From positions 19,876,685 through 19,940,684 of the forward strand of contig CM077829.1 in assembly GCA_039720395.1 (NCBI GenBank): a DNA stretch of 64,000 bases. Reading direction: 5' to 3'. Shown one piece after another: positions 36,924 to 44,445 of the stretch. Numbering within the stretch: the stretch's first letter is position 1; each line of letters opens with the position of its first letter. The notes below the pieces were generated by a model. That model did not search any database. It saw only the letters and a list, made by a program, of their open reading frames with translations, and was not told the origin of the DNA. Source of the stretch: Liquidambar formosana. Taxonomy: Eukaryota > Streptophyta > Magnoliopsida > Saxifragales > Altingiaceae. Both the position numbers and the translations under genes were made by a program.

Positions 36924-36928
36924 GAAAT
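36924..36928. repeat. Target-site duplication, left copy (GAAAT)
   Basis: Identical to 49152-49156 on the far side of the retrotransposon. Five bases is the normal duplication length for Ty3/gypsy integrase. Confidence 0.95.
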
Positions 36929-38021
36929 TGTAGATACCCCAAAACACGCTGCCACGTCAAACCAATGGTGCTTCGCCACGTGGAGAGTTGACCAACAAGG
37001 CTTGACTTATTCCGCCACCTCGGCCGTCTAAGTGGCACTGTTTGGACGACCCCACTCGAGCACGGCCCTGTCGCCCACATCCACGTACCTTCGAGGGAAA
37101 CGTCCACTCCCTCGAGGATGCCCCTTCCTGGAGGGACGCCCTTTATATCAAGGATGCCCGAACCATCTCAAAGTGGGTCGATGCGACCTCTTTGAGTCGG
37201 ATGCCTGTCACATCGCGTGATGGGGGTCGAGGTCGGTGATCTACTTGATCTCCCTCGAAGTACCCTCAAGGTACGGCCCTAGTTCAAGACTAGCCTGGGT
37301 CGAGGCAGGACCTGGGAGGCTCAAACACGAGCTTGGCTTTCAAGCAAGGTCGCTCGACCTTAGCTTCTCTCAACACTTGGGACATCTGGAGGATCTTGGC
37401 TTGGTGGATGGAGAGAAGGCTCTCTAAGGAGGTCGCACCCATGGCATCGGGAATTGCACCTCTATGGTCGATCTGGGGACAGCTGGGAAGTGACATGACA
37501 CAACAACAACCTCAAAAGATGATGGGACAGCTGACAGGTCAAACCCATACCTCGTACAGGCGAAAAGCCTTACAGGCATGGGTGTCAGCACCAGAACAGG
37601 GTATGGCAGTCGACCTACCCAGGAGGGTCTAGGTCTGCTACCCCATTACCCTAGGTCTGCTACCACCTGCATCAGGCAGCTGTCCCAGGTCTTCGGCACT
37701 ATAAAAGGCCTTTCTTAGCCTCATTAACGGGGCAATTTTTTATCCCCTCACCAACAACACTAACAACCAAGGAATCTCTGCCTTGATTGAGGGGATTCTC
37801 CGAAAAGGTTTCATTTGGACTGAAGCCTCTCCAAATACGGGTCGCGCCCCACTAGGTCGACTCTCTCCCTGCCTGTCTCCCACTCCAAAAGCTACCCCAG
37901 ATCGCTTCTCTCTCTCCTCCACCTAGATCTCTCCACTTGTCCCACCATCATACGTGGCTGACCTCCTCGAATACGACCCACGTGGGCTCTGTTGACTCCA
38001 CGTCGATATTTCCCACAAACA
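36929..38021 (+). repeat. 5' LTR
   Basis: Begins TG and ends CA. A TATAAAA box is at 37700-37706, about 320 bp before the LTR end. Transcription should start shortly after it. AGGTCTGCTACC occurs twice nearby (about 37630-37665). Short open frames inside are not considered genes. Confidence 0.95.
37700..37706 (+). promoter_or_regulatory. TATA box of the 5' LTR promoter
   Basis: TATAAAA in the context GGCACTATAAAAGGCC. The same box lies at 48830-48836 in the 3' LTR. It is the only good sense-strand TATA box in the LTR. Confidence 0.75.
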
Positions 38022-38024
38022 TTT

Positions 38025-38042
38025 TGGCGACTCTGCTGGGGA
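38025..38042 (+). other. Primer binding site, tRNA-Arg type
   Basis: TGGCGACTCTGCTGGGGA starts three bases after the 5' LTR. It is complementary to a tRNA 3' end of the form TCCCCAGCAGAGTCG-CCA, close to plant tRNA-Arg as I remember it. The exact donor tRNA should be checked. Confidence 0.85.
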
Positions 38043-38055
38043 GGCAGTACACGTG

Positions 38056-40452
38056 ATGGTGACTACCCGCGGAAGCACGCAGGCCGGAACTTCAAGGGCT
38101 CGAGCTGCCAACTTGAGAGCAGATAGCAATCAGGAGGAATCCAGCGAGTCTGGGCGTAGAGCCCGATCCCGTCAAAGCCGCCAAAGCCGGCGATCTCGCC
38201 AGTCTCGAGGATCTCAGTATCCTCCGTTGGACGATCTCATCAACATCCTAGCTCCTACGCTCACTGCGATCAATGACACCCAAAACCGGATTCTGGAAGA
38301 GTTACGTTCTCAAAGAGAGAACCCACCAACAGGCGAACCTCGCCTTGAGGGCGAAAACCCTCCTCATGGGGTCAACCCCCAGGGAGGACCATCTATGGGA
38401 GCCTCGGCCCAGGATGGAGCGGCCCAGAATGGAAGGCAAGTCCCACCAGGACATACACCGCCAGTACCTCCACCAGCTCAAAAGTTCGTCACCGTTGAGG
38501 AAATGGAGAAAAGAATGGCAATGGAGCGAGCTAGGCTCACCTTGCCACCAGCACCTGAGCTCGACATGAGGCCTCCATACCCACTCGAGCTGGCAAGCGC
38601 ACCATACCCCCCAGGGTATACGCCACCCCTGAAATTTCCCTTATTCAACGGAATAGATGGAAATGCCCGAGAACATGTAGTGCGATTTCTTGACGCACTA
38701 GGACCCCATCGATCTGATGAGAATTTGCGACTTCGTGAGTTTTCAAAATCACTCACCGTCGATGCTTATTCTTGGTACTCCAATCTTGCCCCGGAATCCA
38801 TACCGACTTGGGACGCAATGGTTCTCGCTTTCCACGGCAAGTTCTTTTATGTGGAAGAGCGGCTCACTATCATCACTCTGAGCCAAGAAAGGCAAAAGAA
38901 AGATGAGGATCCCGTCGAGTTCATCAAAAGATTCAGGAAAAAGGCGATGCGGTGCCACGACCCAATCACTGAAGAAAATTTGGTAAAGGTATGCCTAAAT
39001 GGTTTGCTTCCATCATACAGGTTGCATCTTGAAAACTCAAACCTTGGGTCGTTTTCTCGCCTCTGCGAGGCAGCCAAAAATACTCACCGCAGCAAACAAG
39101 AGGAACTCGCCAGAAGCGCTCCCAGGTCAGACTGGAGAAATCCAAAACGAAGTTCAGCACCAGCTGCAGCGGCTGCTGAGACAAAGCGCCCTAAGAAAGA
39201 TGAATCCTCCAAGAAGGCAAAGGAGGTCGAGGAACCCCTACCTTTTCCTTGTCCCATGGACGAGGTACTGACAGTACTCGATGGGTGGGTCAGAGACCAC
39301 ATTATTCGCCTCCCTCCAGTTGCGGTTCGACCTACTGCAGCTGACAGGGCTCGACCTAACTATTGTGCCTATCATCGATTCAACAAGCATGCTACTGCAG
39401 ATTGCTGGGCCCTCCGTAGATTCTTCGACAAAAAGCTTAAAAGCGGCGACTTGGAGGTTGCCCCACCTCGAGATATCGATGCGGATCCGTTTCCCACACA
39501 TAATGGGGCAGGGCAAGCCATGACAGCCGCCTATCTCGACCTCTGTGGTGATGAAGAAGCGAGCCAAGGCGAGTACGACTCTATGGCTGAGAAGCTCCAG
39601 GATCATGCAAAGTTCAAAGCTTTCTATGATCAAATGGGTTTTTCACAGCCCTTACGCTTCGAGGCAACTAAGGCCATGGTCTACCTCGCCCACAAAACAA
39701 ATGAAGAAGCTTTCTCCAATGAAGGGTCGATCAAACGTTCCATCAAGACTCACGATACCACCCTTACTTTCAGCGATGCAGATCTTGAAACACCATACAT
39801 AAATCACAATCGACCTCTGTATGTCACAGCATTCATCAATGGGGTCGAGCTGAGGCGGGCCTTACTCGATCCAGGATCCTCAGTAAATATCATATCGGCT
39901 AACACTTTGGTTTCAGCAGGTATCCCCCTGAACAAAGTTACCAGGCAGACCATAGAGATCTCCGGGTTCGCAGCAAAAGGAGAAAAGACTATGGGGCATG
40001 TCACCCTCGATCTGGAGGTCGGCCCCACTAAGTCGGCCACAAGGTTCCATGTTATAGAAAGCTCCACCTCGTACCATGTATTATTGGGTCGACCTTGGAT
40101 TCACAGGTTCAAGGCTGTCCCTTCTACATTCCATCAGTGTTTGAAGCTCCGACTTAAAGGAAAAATGGTGGTTGTACCCGCCTCGGCATCACCCTTCGAA
40201 AAGCATGAAGCCCACATCACTGAGGCGACCTTCTTTGATGAGGTATCCCCAGAAGGAGAGGCAACCCCTTCCAAGGTCCAGCCTGTATCGTTGCCAAAGT
40301 GGGAAGATGCTAAAAGAGGATGCTTTCTTCCTGAACTAAAGGATAAGGGCAAGCGACCTCGCCTGAGTCCCCCGCCAGAGAAAGAATCACCAAAAGCTAC
40401 CAGAATCCTCCACCCCGATGGGAAGATCGTGTACCGAGTTAACGGCTTATGA
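38056..40452 (+). CDS. gag-pro: Gag-protease polyprotein of the Tat retrotransposon
   Basis: A frame of 798 residues. The first ATG is 38056; a GTG just before it is not needed. An Arg/Ser-rich N-terminus (about 1-60) and a Pro-rich linker lead to the retrotransposon Gag domain (about 195-345, with REFSKSLTVDAYSWY, FHGKFFYVEERLTI and DPVEFIKRFRKKAMRCHD). A Cys/His motif typical of Tat Gag follows at about 434-451 (YCAYHRFNKHATADCW). The aspartic protease lies at about 580-700, with the active-site segment LLDPGSSVNII and LLGRPWIH. It forms the capsid and processes the polyprotein. It ends at a UGA (40450-40452) in the same frame as pol. Only 34 bases separate it from the LTR. Confidence 0.93.
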   Translation: MVTTRGSTQAGTSRARAANLRADSNQEESSESGRRARSRQSRQSRRSRQSRGSQYPPLDDLINILAPTLTAINDTQNRILEELRSQRENPPTGEPRLEGENPPHGVNPQGGPSMGASAQDGAAQNGRQVPPGHTPPVPPPAQKFVTVEEMEKRMAMERARLTLPPAPELDMRPPYPLELASAPYPPGYTPPLKFPLFNGIDGNAREHVVRFLDALGPHRSDENLRLREFSKSLTVDAYSWYSNLAPESIPTWDAMVLAFHGKFFYVEERLTIITLSQERQKKDEDPVEFIKRFRKKAMRCHDPITEENLVKVCLNGLLPSYRLHLENSNLGSFSRLCEAAKNTHRSKQEELARSAPRSDWRNPKRSSAPAAAAAETKRPKKDESSKKAKEVEEPLPFPCPMDEVLTVLDGWVRDHIIRLPPVAVRPTAADRARPNYCAYHRFNKHATADCWALRRFFDKKLKSGDLEVAPPRDIDADPFPTHNGAGQAMTAAYLDLCGDEEASQGEYDSMAEKLQDHAKFKAFYDQMGFSQPLRFEATKAMVYLAHKTNEEAFSNEGSIKRSIKTHDTTLTFSDADLETPYINHNRPLYVTAFINGVELRRALLDPGSSVNIISANTLVSAGIPLNKVTRQTIEISGFAAKGEKTMGHVTLDLEVGPTKSATRFHVIESSTSYHVLLGRPWIHRFKAVPSTFHQCLKLRLKGKMVVVPASASPFEKHEAHITEATFFDEVSPEGEATPSKVQPVSLPKWEDAKRGCFLPELKDKGKRPRLSPPPEKESPKATRILHPDGKIVYRVNGL

Positions 40453-40496
40453 CGGTCAATGGGGGCAGAGCCCAGGCCAATAGGGTTAAGCCCCCA
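40450..40496 (+). promoter_or_regulatory. Candidate stop-codon readthrough signal between gag-pro and pol
   Basis: UGA (40450-40452) is followed directly by CGG. After a 7-nt spacer, UGGGGGC (40460-40466) pairs perfectly with GCCCCCA (40490-40496). Inside, AGCCC (40469-40473) pairs with GGGUU (40483-40487), including one G-U pair. A 2x2 internal loop separates the two stems, and a 9-nt loop closes the structure. UGA-CGG with a stem-loop about 8 nt downstream is the known readthrough context of tobra-, furo- and pecluviruses. The flanking frames are the same, so partial readthrough would yield Gag-Pol. The function is inferred. Confidence 0.7.
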
Positions 40497-43400
40497 CCTA
40501 ACAGAATGCCTAGGTGCAACCATCGACTCCCCCGAGGTGTTGGCTGCACCAGAATGCTTACAGGACGAGCCTAGACCGCAGGAGGAGGAACTCGAGAAGA
40601 TCAACCTTGCTGATCCAGGCGACCCACCAAGGCCGATCTTCCTCAGTAAGCGACTTCCTTTGGAACAGAAGCGAGCCATAATTGCTTTGATTAAAGATTA
40701 TGCCGATGTCTTCGCTTGGAGTTATAAAGAAATGCCAGGTCTCGACCCTAGGGTCACAGTACATCGCCTCAATGCCGCGGTAACCTCGCGACCTGTAAAG
40801 CAGCCCGCTCGGGTGTTCCGACCTGAACTTGAGCTCCAAATCAAAGCGGAAATAGAAAAGCTTCTTGAGGCCGGTTTTATCAAGCCTATACAGCACCCTG
40901 AATGGCTCGCCAACATCGTACCAGTCAAGAAGAAGAATGGGCAAATTCGATGCTGCGTCGACTTCAGAGATCTCAACAAAGCTTGTCCCAAAGATGAGTT
41001 TCCTCTGCCCAACCTCGACACCCTGGTCGACGCAACAGCGGGGCATGAGCTGTTTTCTTTTATGGATGGTTTTAGCGGGTATAACCAGATCAAAATGGCT
41101 CGAGAGGATGCCCCAAAGACTGCTTTTCGAACACCAATGGGCAATTTTTATTATGATGTCATGCCTTTTGGACTGAAGAATGCTGGGGCAACGTATCAGC
41201 GGGCCATGACTGCCATATTTCATGATATGCTTCACAAAACAGTGGAGGACTATGTCGATGACATAGTGGTCAAATCCAAAGTGCAGGCAAGTCATGTTGT
41301 CGATTTAAAGGCTGTCTTCGAAAGATGTCGCCGTTACCAGCTTCGCATGAACCCCCTCAAGTGCGCGTTTGGGGTCTCTTCAGGAAAATTTCTTGGTTTT
41401 CTAGTGCATCGACATGGTATTGACATAGATCCCTCTAAGGCTCGAGCCATACGCGAAATGCCACCTCCCACCTCTCAAAAACAGCTCAAAAGTTTCCTCG
41501 GCAAGGTCTCTTACGTGAGGCGCTTCATCCCAGCGTTGGCAGAAGTAATGAAGCCATTCGGTTCCTTGATGAAGAAGAAGGCACCCTTCAAATGGGAGGA
41601 AGAGCACCAGGTCGCCTTCGAGAAAATCAAGGTAGCACTCACCTCCACCTCCACCATGATTCCACCTCGACCTGGAAAGCCCCTCAGAATGTATCTCACA
41701 TCGACAGAAAACTCTGTAGGCGCCCTGCTAGCACAGGAGGTCGACGGGCAGGAAAAGCCTGTTTATTACATAAGTCGAGTCACTCGTGGCCCGGAGGTGC
41801 GATATATCCCAGTTGAACGACATTGTCTGGCTTTGGTCTTTGCCTGTCAAAAGTTCAGACACTATCTTCTGGCTCATGAAGTACACCTCATGACAAAATG
41901 TGACCCGCTTAGATATCTCCTTACTCGACCTGCGTTGTCAGGAAGGGCAGCTCGATGGCTCTTACTGATGGCAGAATTTGATATTCTTTGCAAAGTACCC
42001 ACGGCAATCAAAAGTCAAGCATTGGCCGACCTGCTAGCTTACTTCCCCAGTGGCAAACACGAGCCATTAGCAGAGGATATCCCCGGAGACTTGGTCGAGG
42101 CAGCCTGGGCTAATGTAGGTGGAGAATACCATATGAGTTTTGATGGGTCGGCAGCAGGAGGAGAAGGTGGTGCCGGAATCGTTTTCACGACCCCAGATGG
42201 GGAAACAGTATCCCAGTCCTACAGACTCGCCTTCCCTTGCACCAACAATGAAGCTGAATACGAGGCACTCGTGATCGGCCTCCTCACTGCCCTTCAGATT
42301 GGGGCAATTCGCCTCTGCATACGGGGGGATTCCAACCTTGTGATCAAGCAAACATCAGGAGAATTCGCCGTAAAGGAAATCGCCCTAGCACCATACAGAA
42401 CTATAGTACAGAAGCTGCTGGATAGGTTTGAAATGGTCAGGGTCGAGCACCAACCTCGATCTGGTAATCGACATGCAGATGCCCTTGCAACTCTAGCTTC
42501 CAAGGTCACCATGCATGGGGAGGAACTCGACATCAAAGTCACCAGGCGACCTATGCCTTGCACTATGCTCGACCTGATTCATGAAGAAGAGATGGCCAAA
42601 GATGATTGGAGGAAGCCGATTGTTGACCAACTGTCCAGCCAACAAGGTCGCCTAAATACAATCAAGGGATTGGAGAAATACGTGGTTCTTGAAGGCGAGC
42701 TATACCACAGGAGACCAGACCATGTTCTAGCTCGATGCATCAATGAAGAGGTGGCTCGCAAAATTTTAAACACGATGCACTCGCAGTACTGTGGTCAAAA
42801 TGAAGTTCCTCTGTATCGACGCATCCAGCGACAAGGGTATTACTGGCCATCCATGTCGCAAGATGCAGCCAACATCCAAAAGGCTTGTCTCAAGTGCCAC
42901 GAATTGGCCGACCCAGCAGAATGTAACTTTGTGGAAGAAAGGGATTGGCGACAACCCTACATCGACTTCCTCACGGGAGGCGCCCTACCTCTCGAAAGGA
43001 AAGATGCAATTGTCATTCAGAGAAAGGCTCCCAGATATTTTGTCAAGAACGGTGAATTGTTCAGAAAAGGAATTGACGGTGCACCAATGCGATGTCTCTC
43101 CAATCTCGAAGCACAGAGAGCTTTGGAAGAAGTCCATGGGGGAGCATGTGGGGAGCACCAGGGTGGTACCAAGCTGTACCTACAACTACTCCGTATTGGC
43201 TATTATTGGCCAACCATGGAAATTGACGCAGCACAACATGTCAAGAGATGCCAACCTTGCCAAATGCATGCCAATCGTATCCACGCACCTGCAGTTGAAC
43301 TACAGAGCATTTCGACTCCATGGCCTTTCCACACTTGGGCAATGGATCTCATAGGACCCATATCACCAGGAGGGAGGGGAAATATATGGATCCTTGCGGC

Positions 43401-44181
43401 AACGGAATGTTACAGCAAATGGGTCGAGGCTGTGTCGCTCAGGAAAGCAACAGGAGAGGCAGTAGCCAATTTTATCAAAGAAAACATCATTTGTCGATTT
43501 GGCGTCCCTAACAGGATCTTGTCTGATAATGGGACCCCTTTTGTAAATCGACATGTTAGGAATCTCCTTGATAAGTACCAAGTCACCCATGTGAAGTCGA
43601 CCTCCTACTACCCCAAGGGGAACGGACAAGCAGAGGCAACTAACAAAACCCTCTTGAAAATCCTAAGTAAAATGGTGGACGAGTCGCCCCAATCATGGGT
43701 CGATCAACTCCCCATGGCTCTGTGGGCATACAGGACCTCAAAGAAGGAGGCCACTGGGACTACTCCTTTCGCCCTAGTTTATGGAACTGAAGCTGTCCTT
43801 CCTGTAGAAATTGCTATACCCTCAGCTCGCATGGCTCTGGCTAGTGAGGTCGGCCCAGACACGAGGCGAGCTGAGCTTGAGGCATTGGAAGAAAGAAGGG
43901 ATAAAGCCTTGGAAAAATCTCAAGTCTACCAACAGAGGGTAGCTCGATCCTACAACAGAATGGTGCGACCCAGGGTATTCCAAGAGGGTGATCTAGTTTT
44001 GAAGACTAAGGACTTTGTGAGGCGAGGTCTTCCAGCTCCTAACAAGTTCGCTCCTAAATGGGAAGGCCCCTATGTCGTAAGGGAAGTAAGCGAAAGTGGG
44101 TATTATCGCATATCGCCAATTGACACTGACAGTTTGCTTCCGCCTATCAATGCAATGTGGATCAAAGCATATTGCCCTTGA
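40459..44181 (+). CDS. pol: Pol polyprotein: reverse transcriptase, two RNases H, integrase
   Basis: A frame of 1,240 residues counted from the ATG at 40459, which lies three codons after the gag stop and in the same frame. It is probably made as a Gag-Pol readthrough product. RT is at about 115-305 with FSFMDGFSGYNQIKMA and YVDD (265-268). The gypsy RNase H follows at about 385-510. A second, archaeal-type RNase H starts near 559 (SFDGSAAGGEGGAGIVF, NNEAEYEAL, RGDSNLVI, HADALA), a hallmark of Tat. There are two similar zinc-binding modules, near 774-815 and 893-937. The integrase core has D963, D1023 and E1059, i.e. D-D-35-E. Together these make cDNA and insert it. The frame has no internal stop. 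Confidence 0.95.
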   Translation: MGAEPRPIGLSPHLTECLGATIDSPEVLAAPECLQDEPRPQEEELEKINLADPGDPPRPIFLSKRLPLEQKRAIIALIKDYADVFAWSYKEMPGLDPRVTVHRLNAAVTSRPVKQPARVFRPELELQIKAEIEKLLEAGFIKPIQHPEWLANIVPVKKKNGQIRCCVDFRDLNKACPKDEFPLPNLDTLVDATAGHELFSFMDGFSGYNQIKMAREDAPKTAFRTPMGNFYYDVMPFGLKNAGATYQRAMTAIFHDMLHKTVEDYVDDIVVKSKVQASHVVDLKAVFERCRRYQLRMNPLKCAFGVSSGKFLGFLVHRHGIDIDPSKARAIREMPPPTSQKQLKSFLGKVSYVRRFIPALAEVMKPFGSLMKKKAPFKWEEEHQVAFEKIKVALTSTSTMIPPRPGKPLRMYLTSTENSVGALLAQEVDGQEKPVYYISRVTRGPEVRYIPVERHCLALVFACQKFRHYLLAHEVHLMTKCDPLRYLLTRPALSGRAARWLLLMAEFDILCKVPTAIKSQALADLLAYFPSGKHEPLAEDIPGDLVEAAWANVGGEYHMSFDGSAAGGEGGAGIVFTTPDGETVSQSYRLAFPCTNNEAEYEALVIGLLTALQIGAIRLCIRGDSNLVIKQTSGEFAVKEIALAPYRTIVQKLLDRFEMVRVEHQPRSGNRHADALATLASKVTMHGEELDIKVTRRPMPCTMLDLIHEEEMAKDDWRKPIVDQLSSQQGRLNTIKGLEKYVVLEGELYHRRPDHVLARCINEEVARKILNTMHSQYCGQNEVPLYRRIQRQGYYWPSMSQDAANIQKACLKCHELADPAECNFVEERDWRQPYIDFLTGGALPLERKDAIVIQRKAPRYFVKNGELFRKGIDGAPMRCLSNLEAQRALEEVHGGACGEHQGGTKLYLQLLRIGYYWPTMEIDAAQHVKRCQPCQMHANRIHAPAVELQSISTPWPFHTWAMDLIGPISPGGRGNIWILAATECYSKWVEAVSLRKATGEAVANFIKENIICRFGVPNRILSDNGTPFVNRHVRNLLDKYQVTHVKSTSYYPKGNGQAEATNKTLLKILSKMVDESPQSWVDQLPMALWAYRTSKKEATGTTPFALVYGTEAVLPVEIAIPSARMALASEVGPDTRRAELEALEERRDKALEKSQVYQQRVARSYNRMVRPRVFQEGDLVLKTKDFVRRGLPAPNKFAPKWEGPYVVREVSESGYYRISPIDTDSLLPPINAMWIKAYCP

Positions 44182-44445
44182 TGAATCGATTTAACTTCGT
44201 TGTGTTATTTTTGCAAGATGTCTTTTGATTCCTTTTGAATTATCGATGTCAGAAGAATTCACGGGGAATGAATAGATTAAAAAAAATTCATGTGCAAAAG
44301 AAGGGTGTATTTCCATTCAATCAAAAAAGAATTACAACTTCAGCAAAAAAAAAAAAGCATCTCCCTGACAAAACAAAAATTGTCCAAATAACATTCTTAC
44401 ATAAAAACATCAATGACTCAAAAGAAAAAGGGGAAGCTCGATGTT
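44182..44445. other. Spacer between pol and the antisense PMD gene
   Basis: The two genes converge here. The spacer is short, AT-rich and has A-runs (44345-44356) that could carry polyadenylation signals for either transcript. AATAAA was not clearly seen at a good position. Confidence 0.4.

Noticed and set aside
37032..37632. Short open frames inside the LTRs, repeated at 48162-48762
   Set aside because: Several overlap in different frames, and they occur only because the LTR is GC-rich. The same set in both LTRs is a consequence of LTR identity.
38706..38722. CTGATGAG, a hammerhead ribozyme core-like string, in gag; also its complement near 46193 and 13657
   Set aside because: The GAAA and paired helices needed for a hammerhead are not present, and two of the three lie in coding sequence. 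No retrozyme structure is supported.
40459..40461. Independent initiation of pol at its own ATG
   Set aside because: The ATG is the third codon after the gag stop and lies in the base of the stem-loop. Initiation deep in a polycistronic RNA is unlikely. It remains an alternative to readthrough but is less supported.
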